Notes: generated by a model from the sequence alone, not told the origin. Numbered from the stretch's first letter, positions 47,056 through 56,003 are shown. The stretch: DNA of 64,000 nt from Rhodanobacter glycinis (GCF_900114325.1 NZ_FOSR01000004.1:159550-223549), one strand, 5' to 3'. A program made the numbers and translations.

Positions 47056-48006
47056 TCAGTGCGCCGTGCCCCGCCCCAGTAGCTTGCCGTTGACCACGGT
47101 GCCGTACAGCGACTGCGGCGTGTCGTGGTACTTGGCCCGCGTGGCCTGGATCGAACCGGCATAACGCGGGTCCTGCGGGCGTTCGTGGGCGTCCATGAAA
47201 TAGGCCACGTCCCACGCATCCTGATCGCTCAGAGTGTTGCCGCGACCCAACGGCATGTTCGCCTTGATGAAACCCGAGGCGTTGTTCAACTGATGCATGC
47301 CCGCGCCCCAGTTGAACGATTGCGGCCCCCACAGCGGCGGGAACACCACGTGTCCGGCCACTTGCTGGCCCTGGCCGTCGTCGCCGTGACAGAACGCGCA
47401 ATCGCGCTTGAACACCGTCTCGCCGCGTGCGTAGTCAGGCGCCTGCGCGGGCTTGGGCAGTTTCGGATAGCCCCGCCCCGGCAAGGCCTTGCCCACCGGC
47501 GCGCCTTCCGACAACCAGTAGGCATAGCTTTCCAGCGCCACCAGCACCGGATCGCCGCCCGGCGGCGCCTTGCCATTCATGCTGAAGCGGAAGCAGCCTT
47601 GCAGCCGCTCGGCGAAGGTGTTCACGTGGTGGTTCTTGCTGCGATAGGCCGGATACATCGGCCACGCGCCCCACAGCGGCGCGGCATTCGCCAGCCTGCC
47701 CGCGTCGAGATGACAGTTGGCGCAGCTGAGGTGGTTGCCCACATACGCGGCGGCGTATTTGTCCGGCTGCAGGAAAATCTGCCGCCCCAGCGCCACTTCC
47801 TTGCCAAAGTCGTTGTCGGGGATCGCGTTGTCCGCGGGCGGCACGAAGGCAGCGGGTGAAGCCTTGGCCACCGTCGTCATGGCATGTGCCGGTGGCGTGG
47901 CCGTAGCGGCCGTGGAAACGGCAGCGTGCTCGTGCTGCCCGTTGCCATGGCCGCAGCCCGCCAGCAACAAGGCCAGCCCCAGAACCGGATATCGAAGCGT
48001 GCTCAT
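47056..48006 (-). CDS. tsdA: Thiosulfate dehydrogenase (tetrathionate-forming), diheme cytochrome c
   Basis: Periplasmic enzyme that joins two thiosulfates into tetrathionate with release of two electrons. 316 aa. Two heme sites: CANCH (95-99) and CAFCH (203-207). Family-specific residues are present: Cys138 in LQGCFRFSMNG, the position of the unusual cysteine ligand of heme 1 in characterised TsdA, and KANMPLG (Met251) as heme 2 ligand. Extensive TsdA-like segments include AAPLWGAWPMYPAYR, FNWGAGMHQL and DAWDVAYFMDAHERPQDPR. Lipobox LLAGC at 14-18 predicts an anchored lipoprotein, a departure from soluble TsdA. The start at 48006 overlaps the tsdB-like gene by 4 bp; the longer frame to 48552 is antisense noise. 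Confidence 0.88.
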   Translation of the reverse strand: MSTLRYPVLGLALLLAGCGHGNGQHEHAAVSTAATATPPAHAMTTVAKASPAAFVPPADNAIPDNDFGKEVALGRQIFLQPDKYAAAYVGNHLSCANCHLDAGRLANAAPLWGAWPMYPAYRSKNHHVNTFAERLQGCFRFSMNGKAPPGGDPVLVALESYAYWLSEGAPVGKALPGRGYPKLPKPAQAPDYARGETVFKRDCAFCHGDDGQGQQVAGHVVFPPLWGPQSFNWGAGMHQLNNASGFIKANMPLGRGNTLSDQDAWDVAYFMDAHERPQDPRYAGSIQATRAKYHDTPQSLYGTVVNGKLLGRGTAH

Positions 48007-48686
48007 GGCTGCTGTGCTCCTGCTGGCGTCGCGGCCGGTTGCGCGGCATACCATGCGCTGACCGCCGCGATGTCCGACTCGCTCAATTTGCCGGCGACCG
48101 TCTGCATCAACTGCAGGGGATCGTTGTGCCGCGTACCCTTCTGCCACGCGTGCAACTGGTTGCTGATGTAGACGGACGATTGCCCGATCAGCGGTGGAAA
48201 GTGATCGCCCACACCCACGCCGTCCGGACCATGGCACTGCGCGCAGCCCGGCAGCCCCTTCGACCAGCGGCCGCGCGTGGCCAGCGTTTCGCCAAGCGCT
48301 TTCTGCTGCGCGTCCAGCGGCGCGGCCGGTGCCGCTGCCGGCGGTATCGGCAACCGGCTGTAGTACGCGGCCAGTGCCACGCGCTCGGCTTCGCTCAGAC
48401 CTGCCGCCACCGGTTGCATGGTGGCATTGCTGCGTGCACCACTGGCGAAGTCGTCGAGCTGCTTGTGCAGGTAGGCGGCCGGCAAGCCGGCCAGACGCGG
48501 AAAACCCGCCGCCGGCTGACCGCCACCATTGGCGTTGTGGCAGGCCGCACACGGCGCGACGCCACGGCCGTTGCCCTGTTGCGCGATGGCGGCCGCATCC
48601 GGCTTGGTGGCCGGCGGTGTGGCCGCCAGCGCGGCACCAGCCAGCAACAGGCCAACGGCCGTGGCGAGAACCGGCACCGCTCTCAT
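48003..48686 (-). CDS. tsdB: TsdB-like diheme cytochrome c (c4 type)
   Basis: 227-aa periplasmic diheme cytochrome, the likely electron acceptor of TsdA. Signal peptide MRAVPVLATAVGLLLAGAAL, cleaved near LAA-TPP. Heme sites CAACH (46-50) and CAQCH (148-152); distal methionines fit Met90 (SNATMQPVA) and Met194 (LQLMQTVAGKLS). The two halves are homologous, as in cytochrome c4. Position directly upstream of tsdA with a 4-bp overlap matches the tsdBA arrangement known in other thiosulfate oxidisers. The start at 48686 gives the signal peptide and overlaps the preceding gene by 4 bp. The c4-like fold is clear; the TsdB name rests on context. Confidence 0.82.
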   Translation of the reverse strand: MRAVPVLATAVGLLLAGAALAATPPATKPDAAAIAQQGNGRGVAPCAACHNANGGGQPAAGFPRLAGLPAAYLHKQLDDFASGARSNATMQPVAAGLSEAERVALAAYYSRLPIPPAAAPAAPLDAQQKALGETLATRGRWSKGLPGCAQCHGPDGVGVGDHFPPLIGQSSVYISNQLHAWQKGTRHNDPLQLMQTVAGKLSESDIAAVSAWYAAQPAATPAGAQQP

Positions 48687-49630
48687 GGCTGCGGCGGCTG
48701 GAAGCCGTACTTGTGATACACCGCCTGCGCCGCCGGCGACTGCATGAAGGCGAAGAAGTCCTTCGCCGCCTGCGGATGCGGTGCCGCCTTCATGCGCGCA
48801 GCGGTATAGGTGGCGGTGGCGTTCTGTGCCGCCGGAATCGCGATGGTCTCCACCGGGTGATGCAGGATCTGCTGCTGGAAATACGCCTCGGTCGACCACA
48901 CCGGCGCCGCATCGGACTCGCCCTGCAGCACGCGCAGCGGCGACTGCCGATGGTGGATGTGGGTGAGGAAGGTGCTGCCATCCTTCACCTTGGTCACCAT
49001 CACGGCGTGGTCCAGCGCCTCACCACCGGCCTTGCGGTAACTCACCTCGATCTGTTTGGCGATGCCTTCCCACGCCGGGTTCGGCATGCTGACACGCACG
49101 TCCGGACGCGCCAGATCCTTCAAGCCTTCGATGTGCTTGGGATTGCCCTTGGCCACCAGGATCGCCAGCGGATTGCGCGCGTAGTCGGCAGTGGCGGCAA
49201 ACCAGTGATGCTCTTTCTGCCGTGCCTCGATGGCGCCCTTGCCGGCGGTGTAGATGTCCGGCTTCAGCGCGATACGCAGGTTGCCCATCACCAGCGAACC
49301 GGTCTCGATCTGCTTGGCCAGGATGCCCGGCGGCAGCGTTTCCACGTAGATGCGCTGGTATTTCGGATAGGCCTTCTTGAAGGCCGCCATCAGGTCATGC
49401 ACCACCATGAACTGGTTGCCGGCGAAGAACACCGTGAGCTGCGGGTCGACCACGTCGCCATGCAAGTCGGCGATGGCGTCCACCGGCGGCACGCTGAAGT
49501 GCTCGCCACCGGCCGGCGGCGGATTCCACGGCGGCAGGAAATCGGTCTGGCTGGCGAACGCGCCGGTGCAGGCCAGCGCCAGTGCGCCGGCCAGCAGTGC
49601 GCGAGTCCAGCGGGCAGGATGCAAGCTCAT
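48683..49630 (-). CDS. Periplasmic oxyanion-type substrate-binding protein
   Basis: 315-aa secreted binding protein of the periplasmic-binding-protein-like II fold (ModA/PstS-like group). Signal peptide (MSLHPARWTRALLAGALALA, cleavage near AFA-SQT). Segments: LTVFFAGNQFMVVHDLMAAF opens the mature fold, LARPDVRVSMPNPAWEGIA is the typical ligand-loop segment, and KDFFAFMQSPAAQAVYHKYGF is the family C-terminus. No ABC permease or ATPase gene is nearby. It overlaps the downstream cytochrome gene by 4 bp, so it is part of the tsd operon. A sulfur-oxyanion ligand is the simplest guess, unproven. Confidence 0.85.
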   Translation of the reverse strand: MSLHPARWTRALLAGALALACTGAFASQTDFLPPWNPPPAGGEHFSVPPVDAIADLHGDVVDPQLTVFFAGNQFMVVHDLMAAFKKAYPKYQRIYVETLPPGILAKQIETGSLVMGNLRIALKPDIYTAGKGAIEARQKEHHWFAATADYARNPLAILVAKGNPKHIEGLKDLARPDVRVSMPNPAWEGIAKQIEVSYRKAGGEALDHAVMVTKVKDGSTFLTHIHHRQSPLRVLQGESDAAPVWSTEAYFQQQILHHPVETIAIPAAQNATATYTAARMKAAPHPQAAKDFFAFMQSPAAQAVYHKYGFQPPQP

Positions 49631-49640
49631 CGCGGCCTCC

Positions 49641-50177
49641 TTACAGCGGCATCAGGGCATAGCCCTGCTGCTGCAGTTCGGTGATCGTGGTCAGTGCCGA
49701 CAGCGCCACTTCGGCATCCTTCGCCACCCAGGCGTTCTGGTAGTGGTGCTCGGCCACCGCCTGCCCGCACACCGCCACCGTGATGCCGGCCTTGTGCAGC
49801 TGCGCGATCACCGGCAGGTTGGGATTGTCCACGCCGAACTGTGCGTGATAGTGCGCGTTGTCCAGCACCAGCGCGGTGGCCGGGCCATAAGCAATGGCCA
49901 CGAACTTCAGATGATCGAGCGGCACACCCGCCGAGACGTACAGGTTGACCGTGCGCGCCACGCGCTCCAGCGCGGGATTCACCTGGTCGGGCTTGGCGCT
50001 GGCCTTGGTCATGCCGAACACCACCTTGTAGGTGGCCGTCTTGCTGGGCTGGAACGCGGCGTGCGGCAGCGGATGGAAGTTGCCGGAGGCGGTGATCGCC
50101 TGGGACGGTGCAGCAGCAGCGCCAACGCTCAACAGCAGGCCGAGCGTGCCGGCGAGGATCAGATGGGAACGATTCAT
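49641..50177 (-). CDS. Exported DsrE-family-like protein
   Basis: 178-aa protein with a signal peptide ([20 protein letters not shown], cleavage near AAA-PSQ) and a DsrE/DsrF-like domain. Landmarks: [20 protein letters not shown] opens the fold, [17 protein letters not shown] (91-107), and the single cysteine Cys137 in [11 protein letters not shown], at the position used as persulfide carrier in DsrE-type proteins. First gene of the operon, with a 10-bp gap to the binding-protein gene. GAGGAAG precedes the start at 50177. Exported DsrE-like proteins next to sulfur-oxidation genes may bind or carry sulfane sulfur; the role here is inferred. Confidence 0.8.
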   Translation of the reverse strand: MNRSHLILAGTLGLLLSVGAAAAPSQAITASGNFHPLPHAAFQPSKTATYKVVFGMTKASAKPDQVNPALERVARTVNLYVSAGVPLDHLKFVAIAYGPATALVLDNAHYHAQFGVDNPNLPVIAQLHKAGITVAVCGQAVAEHHYQNAWVAKDAEVALSALTTITELQQQGYALMPL

Positions 50178-50311
50178 GGCAACTTCCTCCGGTGAAGATT
50201 CGGGATGTAGCCGCAACGCTACGCCCGATCGGTCGATCAGGCCATTTCATGTTCCCTATGGAGCACATAAGCCACTCTTATGCCCTTTGTGAATCCTGTA
50301 GCATTTGCCCC

Positions 50312-51061
50312 ATGAGCGAACAGCAAACCACCCATTTCGGCTTCCGTGACGTCCCGGTTGGCGAGAAGCAGAAGCTGGTCGGCCAGGTCTTCACCTCGGT
50401 CGCCCGCAGCTACGACCTGATGAACGACCTGATGTCGTTCGGCACCCATCGACTGTGGAAGCGCCACTTCGTTGCCACCAGCGGCGTGCGTCGCGGCGAC
50501 CGCGTGCTCGACCTGGCCGGCGGCACCGGCGACATCGCCGCGCTGCTCAAACCCGTCGTGGGCACGGACGGCGAAGTGGTGGTGGGCGACATCAACGCCG
50601 CCATGCTCGGCGTGGGGCGTGACCGCATGACCGACCGCGGCCTGGTCAGCGGCCTGCGCTGGGCCCAGCTCAACGCCGAATGCCTGCCCTTCCCCGACGC
50701 CAGTTTCGACGCCGTGACCATGGCCTTCGGCCTGCGCAACGTCACCGACAAGGACAAGGCGCTGGCCGATATCTGCCGCGTGCTCAAGCCCGGCGGCCGC
50801 CTGCTGGTGCTGGAGTTTTCCAAGGTGCAGAGCGAGCTGTTCGGCAAGCTCTACGACTTCCACTCGTTCAAGGTGCTGCCCAAGCTCGGCCAGCTGTTCG
50901 CCGGCGACGCCGACAGCTACCAGTACCTGGCCGAATCCATCCGCAAGCACCCGGACCAGCAAACGCTGAAAGGCATGATGGAACGCGCCGGCTTTGGCCG
51001 GGTGGAAGTGCGCAACCTGACCAACGGCGTCGTGGCGATCCATAGGGCCTACAAGCTCTAA
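50312..51061 (+). CDS. ubiE: Ubiquinone/menaquinone C-methyltransferase
   Basis: SAM-dependent methyltransferase that methylates the ring carbon in ubiquinone synthesis (and menaquinone if made). 249 aa. The N-terminal [20 protein letters not shown] is the UbiE signature, motif I is [12 protein letters not shown], and [16 protein letters not shown] carries the second PROSITE-type signature. The C-terminus ends [11 protein letters not shown]. The start at 50312 is standard; the longer frame to 50108 overlaps the tsd-operon promoter. Divergent from the DsrE gene with 134 bp between, leaving room for two promoters. Confidence 0.97.
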   Translation: MSEQQTTHFGFRDVPVGEKQKLVGQVFTSVARSYDLMNDLMSFGTHRLWKRHFVATSGVRRGDRVLDLAGGTGDIAALLKPVVGTDGEVVVGDINAAMLGVGRDRMTDRGLVSGLRWAQLNAECLPFPDASFDAVTMAFGLRNVTDKDKALADICRVLKPGGRLLVLEFSKVQSELFGKLYDFHSFKVLPKLGQLFAGDADSYQYLAESIRKHPDQQTLKGMMERAGFGRVEVRNLTNGVVAIHRAYKL

Positions 51062-51168
51062 GCCATCAGGCACCGGCCTGCGCCCATCCGGGGATGGACG
51101 TGGCCGACACGCCCGTGCGGCGTGGAACAACCCCGATCCCAAGATACACAGCAGGAAACAAAAACCGC

Positions 51169-52617
51169 ATGTTCGAGAACGCGTTCAACAACATGGACCG
51201 CGTCATGCGGAACGACGAAGGCCTGGCTTCCGAGCTGGACTATGCCGAACAGACCTCGTGGCTGCTGTTCCTGAAGTACCTCGACGACATGGAGAAGGAG
51301 TGGGAAGACGAGGCCGGACTGGAAGGCCGCGGCTACACCCCCATCCTGGACGAGCCCTATCGCTGGCAAGCCTGGGCCGCACCAAAGGCGACCGACGGCA
51401 CGCCCGACCTCAACGCCCGCACCGGCAAGGACCTGATCGACTTCGTCAACGGCGAGCTGTTCCCCTACCTGCAGACCTTCCGCGACACCGCGGATGATCC
51501 GGACACGCTGGAATACAAGATCGGCGAGATCTTCGCCGAGATCGCCAACCGCTTCCGCTCCGGCTACTCGCTGCGCGACGCACTGGAGATCGTCGACGGC
51601 CTCAACTTCGGCAGCCAGCAGGCCAAGTACGAGCTGTCCGACCTGTACGAGACGCGCATCAAGCGCATGGGCAACGCCGGCCGCAACGGCGGCGAGTACT
51701 ACACGCCGCGGCCGCTGATCCGCGCCATGATCAAAGTGGTGAAGCCCGAGATCGGCGAAACCATCTACGACGGCGCCTGCGGCTCGGCAGGCTTCCTGTG
51801 CGAGGCCTGGAGCAGCCTGCGGCGTGACGACCTGTCCGCCGCCGACTGGGACACCTTGCAGCGCAAGACGTTTTACGGCCAGGAGAAGAAATCGCTGGCC
51901 TACGTGCTCGGCGTGATGAACCTGATCCTGCACGGCATCGACGCGCCCAATATCCGCCACGCCAACACGCTCAGCGAAAACGTGATGGACATCCAGCAGA
52001 AGGATCGTCACGACATCGTGCTGGCCAACCCGCCGTTCGGCGGCGGCGAGCGCAAGGAAGTGCAGCAGAACTTCCCGATCAAGTCCGGCGAAACCGCCTA
52101 CCTGTTCCTGCAGCACTTCATCCGCAAGCTCAAGGCCGGCGGGCGCGGCGCCGTGGTGATCAAGAACACCTTCCTCAGCAACACCGACAACGCCAGCGTC
52201 GCCCTGCGCAAGGAGCTGCTGGAAAGCTGCAACCTGCACACCGTGCTCGACTGCCCCAGCGGCACCTTCCAGGGCGCGGGCGTGAAGACCGTGGTGCTGT
52301 TCTTCGACAAGGGCGCGCCGACAAGAAAGGTCTGGTACTACCAGCTCGATCCGGGCCGCAGCCTGGGTAAGACCAATCCGATCAACGACGACGATCTGGC
52401 CGAGTTCGTGGCCTTGCAGGCGAGTAAGGCCGACAGCGACAAGAGCTGGTCGGTAGCGGTCGCCGATGTAGACAAGGCGACGTGGGATTTGTCGGTGAAA
52501 AATCCGAACGCGCCGCAAGCGGAGGCGTTGCGCAGTCCTGAGCAGATCATTGCGGACATGCTGGCTCGGGATGAAGGGACGGCGCAGATTCTGGAAGAGA
52601 TTCGGGGGATGTTGTGA
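51169..52617 (+). CDS. hsdM: Type I restriction-modification methyltransferase subunit HsdM
   Basis: 482-aa adenine-N6 methyltransferase that joins HsdS to form the modification enzyme and HsdR to make the restriction complex. N-terminal HsdM_N domain (MFENAFNNMDRVMRND...LKYLDDME), then the SAM loop DGACGSAGFL (201-210) and the catalytic NPPF (287-290). A long helical C-terminus ends ILEEIRGML. The start at 51169 follows AGGA; the frame to 51094 has no support. hsdS overlaps it by 4 bp. hsdR is 4.2 kb away, beyond unrelated genes. Confidence 0.96.
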   Translation: MFENAFNNMDRVMRNDEGLASELDYAEQTSWLLFLKYLDDMEKEWEDEAGLEGRGYTPILDEPYRWQAWAAPKATDGTPDLNARTGKDLIDFVNGELFPYLQTFRDTADDPDTLEYKIGEIFAEIANRFRSGYSLRDALEIVDGLNFGSQQAKYELSDLYETRIKRMGNAGRNGGEYYTPRPLIRAMIKVVKPEIGETIYDGACGSAGFLCEAWSSLRRDDLSAADWDTLQRKTFYGQEKKSLAYVLGVMNLILHGIDAPNIRHANTLSENVMDIQQKDRHDIVLANPPFGGGERKEVQQNFPIKSGETAYLFLQHFIRKLKAGGRGAVVIKNTFLSNTDNASVALRKELLESCNLHTVLDCPSGTFQGAGVKTVVLFFDKGAPTRKVWYYQLDPGRSLGKTNPINDDDLAEFVALQASKADSDKSWSVAVADVDKATWDLSVKNPNAPQAEALRSPEQIIADMLARDEGTAQILEEIRGML

Positions 52618-53822
52618 GCGTTGACTGGGATCGTGTATCCATTTCCTCCATAGCGGAAGTTGCCAGAGGCGGATCGCCACGCCCAATCAAGAATTTCATC
52701 ACCGATAGCCCCGATGGAGTGAGCTGGATCAAGATCGGTGATACGGAAAAGGGTGGACGATACATAGATTCCACCAGCGAGAAAATTCGGCGCGAAGGCA
52801 TAAAAGGGTCACGATGGGTGGAAGAAGGCGACTTTCTTCTTTCAAACTCAATGAGCTTTGGACGTCCGTATATTCTCAGAATATCCGGGTGCATTCACGA
52901 TGGTTGGTTGGTCCTGAAGCCAGATTATTCTCGCCTTGACCAGGCTTTCCTGTACTACGTCCTAAGCTCCCCGAATACGTTTCGGCAGTTCGATAGTCTT
53001 GCGGCGGGATCGACCGTTCGGAATCTTAATATCGATCTCGTGTCCGGCGTGATGATCCCACTTCCGCCGCTGGACGAGCAGAAGCGGATCGTTGCGGTGC
53101 TCGATCAGGCCTTCGCCGCCCTCGACCGCGCCCGCGCCCATGTCGAGGCCAATCTGGCGGATGCGGAGGGGCTGCTGGAGAATGCGTTGGACGAAGTTTT
53201 TCGAGACCTTGCGTCAAGCAGCCCCGTGGTTAGGCTCGAAGATGCGGTCCACCCCGAGTGCAAACTTTCTTACGGCATCGTTCAACCTGGCGATCTTGTT
53301 CAAGGCGGCCTGCCGATTGTTCGACCCGTTGACCTGAAACAACGGGTCATAACCTTGGCCGGTTTGAAGTCAATCGCGCCGGAGTTGGCGGACGGCTACG
53401 CGCGAACAAAACTCTTCGGCGGCGAGCTTCTGCTGTGTGTTCGTGGAAGCACCGGCGAGATATCCATAGCCGCACCGGAACTGGCCGGAGGAAACGTCAC
53501 TCGCGGCATCGTTCCGATTCGGTTTGAGATGGACAAGGTGCTTCCCGAGTTCGCGTATTTCCAGTTTCTGTCTCGGTACGCGCGTGATCAGATTGCTGCG
53601 AAGACATACGGCGCCGCGCTCATGCAGATCAACATCAAAGATCTCCGGCAACTCAACTTTGTTTTGCCGCATATTTCCCTGCAAAGCGATATCGTCGTTC
53701 GAGCAGAGGAGCTGTATGAGCGCGCAAAGAAATTGAAGGCTGCGTATGTCCAAAAGCTCGCCGACCTCGCCAACCTCCGCCAATCCCTCCTGCAAAAAGC
53801 CTTCTCCGGAGAGCTGACATGA
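52614..53822 (+). CDS. hsdS: Type I restriction-modification specificity subunit HsdS
   Basis: 402-aa specificity subunit with two target-recognition domains, each about 150 aa, separated by conserved helical regions: the central LPPLDEQKRIVAVLDQAF and a C-terminal end with RQSLLQKAFSGELT, the hallmark of HsdS. GTG start at 52614 in the overlap GTGA with hsdM. The first recognition domain is visibly AT-richer than hsdM, and parts of the second are too, consistent with domain exchange. The recognised DNA site cannot be inferred. A GTAG repeat begins 32 bp downstream. Confidence 0.95.
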   Translation: MSVDWDRVSISSIAEVARGGSPRPIKNFITDSPDGVSWIKIGDTEKGGRYIDSTSEKIRREGIKGSRWVEEGDFLLSNSMSFGRPYILRISGCIHDGWLVLKPDYSRLDQAFLYYVLSSPNTFRQFDSLAAGSTVRNLNIDLVSGVMIPLPPLDEQKRIVAVLDQAFAALDRARAHVEANLADAEGLLENALDEVFRDLASSSPVVRLEDAVHPECKLSYGIVQPGDLVQGGLPIVRPVDLKQRVITLAGLKSIAPELADGYARTKLFGGELLLCVRGSTGEISIAAPELAGGNVTRGIVPIRFEMDKVLPEFAYFQFLSRYARDQIAAKTYGAALMQINIKDLRQLNFVLPHISLQSDIVVRAEELYERAKKLKAAYVQKLADLANLRQSLLQKAFSGELT

Positions 53823-53853
53823 AGCAAACTGGAAAAATCTCGACGGCGTCATC

Positions 53854-53926
53854 GGTAGGAGCGCACCCTGTGCGCGAAATTCCTTTGCGACGTCATAGGC
53901 CATTCGCGCACAGGGTGCGCTCCTAC
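53854..53926. repeat. GTAG-type REP element (copy 2)
   Basis: Perfect 24-bp arms: 53854-53877 (starts GTAGGAGCGCACCC, ends GCGCGAA) and 53903-53926, 25-nt loop. Same sequence family as the elements at 23548 and 63414. Placed between hsdS and the UPF0158 gene. Confidence 0.92.
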
Positions 53927-53952
53927 AGAAAGCCGGGTTATTCGAACTTCCC

Positions 53953-54384
53953 ATGAGCGAGCAAACTCCCGTCAAGCTGGGTGACCTCGAAGACGCGCTG
54001 ATGTTCGTGGATGCGGGGAGCGGCTTTGACACTGCCGCCTGGGTATGTCGGGAAACGGGCGCCGTGCTGTGGCACAGCGACGACTCCGACGAGCTCGAAC
54101 CGTTGCCGGAGGATATCGACGACACAGAGCGCTATGTGCCGGTGCCGGACAAGCGCGAATTCGGGCTGGGCAAGCCGCTGGCGCTGGAGTTTGCCCGCAC
54201 GCAGCTGCCGGCATGCTACGAGCAGGTTTGCGGGATCTTCGCGCACCGCGGCGCCTATGCCCGCTTCAAGGATCTGCTGGAGCGCCACCAGAGCCTCGAC
54301 GCCTGGCATCAGTGGGAGTCGGAGCAGACCCGCCAGGCGCTGCGCGCATGGTGCGCGGACAACGGCCTCACCCCGGCCGACTGA
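53953..54384 (+). CDS. UPF0158 family protein
   Basis: 143-aa acidic cytoplasmic protein resembling UPF0158: VKLGDLEDALMFVDAG at the start, then the signature-like AAWVCRETGAVLWHS, ELEPLPEDIDDTERYVPVPD, FGLGKPLALEFA, and FAHRGAYARFKDLLER with a downstream AWHQWESEQTRQALRAW. Function of the family is unknown. It starts 26 bp after the GTAG repeat and ends 125 bp before hipA (convergent). It stands apart from the restriction genes in strand and spacing. Family call is by pattern. Confidence 0.75.
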   Translation: MSEQTPVKLGDLEDALMFVDAGSGFDTAAWVCRETGAVLWHSDDSDELEPLPEDIDDTERYVPVPDKREFGLGKPLALEFARTQLPACYEQVCGIFAHRGAYARFKDLLERHQSLDAWHQWESEQTRQALRAWCADNGLTPAD

Positions 54385-54509
54385 TTTGGCTCGCGCAGAC
54401 GAAGCCGCATCGCTGCCGGGTCCGGGCTTGATCAGTCGTTCGGCGGTTGAACGCCATCAGGTTGACGAGCACGAAGCGCGATGATTCAGCTGGTTTCGAG
54501 GGGCCGGCG

Positions 54510-55736
54510 TCACATGGGTGCCCGAGGTGGGCTGATCGACTCGCGACCACGGTCCCATTCGTCCTGAAGTCGCCGGAAGAAAGTGTCATCCACCCGGTCC
54601 CGGTTGGCCGAGAGCGAATCCGTCATGGCCTCGCAGACGCGATCAATCACTTTTTCAGGCGAGCGCACAAGACAAAACGTTTTCCCGAATTCGACCAGCT
54701 GCTCTCGGTTGGGGTAGCGCGTGCTCTTGTTGAGTTTCAATGCCAGCGTGCGGTCCGTCTGCATTTGTCCCGTCCTGACGTTGATGTCGTCGTAGGCTGC
54801 CGTGGTCACCACGTCATAGAGGGGTGACAGGCGCGGCGCGGCGGCGGCCGGGTGTTCGTACAAGAGTCCGAAGTTTTTCAGGTGTGCGTCGCCGTTTCGA
54901 ACAGCGACACAGAGCACGAAGCACGCATAGAATCGCTGCAGGCTTTCAAGGGCATTCTCGCGGCAGAAGGCTCGAATGAAGCGCGTAACCGCCTCATAAC
55001 TCTGGGTGTACTTGTAGTGGCCGGTCGGCTCGCGAGGCAGGTTCATGAGCACGGTCATGTCTTCGAAACCCATGGGCTTGTCGCCATCGAGATCGAAGCG
55101 CTTCATGACGAAGAGCGAGCTGTCGTCGGACAGCCAGAATTCCGGGACACTGATGCCGGCGCGCCGCGCGGCATCCATGCACAGGAATTCGTTGGCCGAC
55201 AGGTGGGGGTAGTCCTCGCCACCGGACTTCACGATCAGATCGGAATGCAGCATGGTGGCCCGATCGCTCATCGGCTTGTCGGCGTCCGGCAGCATGACTT
55301 TGGGCTGCGCGCCCGAGATGCCCGAGTCGAAATACATGTCCACCAGGTGCTCGAACATCTCGTTGCTCGCCCGTTCGGACAGGAGGCGCCTGAGTCCGAT
55401 TTCCGCCGGTTTTCCGGTGCTGGTCTGCCCCGGGATGGTGTACGTCAGCCGACCAATGGTTTGCTGCCCGGTGATGCCCAGCAGGCGCATGTCGTCGATC
55501 TTCTCGAACTTGGCCAGGCGCCGAATGATCCGCTCATGCAGGAACCCTTCGGGGAGCGACATCGAAAACACGGGGGGCAGCTGGTTGCCGCTGTAGCTCG
55601 CGGCCCGCAGCGGCATCAGCAAGGAGACCGCGGCCGAAGGATCCTTGGTGCTGTAATTGAAGGCGTACTGCGACTGGCGATAGATGTCGCCGGCCTCGCC
55701 TTGGGGGGTGGCGACGCTGAGCTGCTTAATCTTCAT
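54510..55736 (-). CDS. hipA: HipA-family serine/threonine kinase toxin
   Basis: 408-aa HipA-like kinase, toxin of a HipBA module; E. coli HipA phosphorylates glutamyl-tRNA synthetase and causes persistence. N-terminal HipA_N subdomain (residues 1-120), then GAQPK (142-146) as the ATP-phosphate segment, the lysine in HSDLIVKSGGE (170), catalytic Asp in NGDAHLKN (281-288), and the magnesium Asp in LSPLYDVVTT (308). All key residues are present, so it should be active. The start at 55736 overlaps hipB by 11 bp. Actual target here is unknown. Confidence 0.9.
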   Translation of the reverse strand: MKIKQLSVATPQGEAGDIYRQSQYAFNYSTKDPSAAVSLLMPLRAASYSGNQLPPVFSMSLPEGFLHERIIRRLAKFEKIDDMRLLGITGQQTIGRLTYTIPGQTSTGKPAEIGLRRLLSERASNEMFEHLVDMYFDSGISGAQPKVMLPDADKPMSDRATMLHSDLIVKSGGEDYPHLSANEFLCMDAARRAGISVPEFWLSDDSSLFVMKRFDLDGDKPMGFEDMTVLMNLPREPTGHYKYTQSYEAVTRFIRAFCRENALESLQRFYACFVLCVAVRNGDAHLKNFGLLYEHPAAAAPRLSPLYDVVTTAAYDDINVRTGQMQTDRTLALKLNKSTRYPNREQLVEFGKTFCLVRSPEKVIDRVCEAMTDSLSANRDRVDDTFFRRLQDEWDRGRESISPPRAPM

Positions 55737-55989
55737 CGGCTGGATCCAGCAGAGAGCTGATCTGATCGATATCCGGACGGGCGTCGATGATGGCAAGACC
55801 CTTTCCAAGCGCGGCCAGGGTGGCCATCAGGGTGTTGAGCGAAACGTTTTTGCCCGCCTCCAGGTCCAGGATGGTCTGACGACGGCAGTCCGCGCCGAGA
55901 GCCAGATCATGCTGACTCCGACCCAACGCCTTGCGCTCTGCCCGAAGGGCCTGACCAAGCTCGCGTGCATTCAAAATGATGGCAGTCAT
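55726..55989 (-). CDS. hipB: HipB-like antitoxin and autorepressor
   Basis: 87-aa XRE-type DNA-binding protein. A helix-turn-helix is seen in RKALGRSQHDLALGADCRRQ and TILDLEAGKNVSLNTLMATL. It should bind HipA and repress the operon. The first gene of the leftward pair, overlapping hipA by 11 bp. An AT-rich upstream region with an inverted repeat (56004-56021) begins 15 bp before the start codon and is the likely operator. Confidence 0.88.
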   Translation of the reverse strand: MTAIILNARELGQALRAERKALGRSQHDLALGADCRRQTILDLEAGKNVSLNTLMATLAALGKGLAIIDARPDIDQISSLLDPADED

Positions 55990-56003
55990 GTTCGTTCAAT
56001 CGC

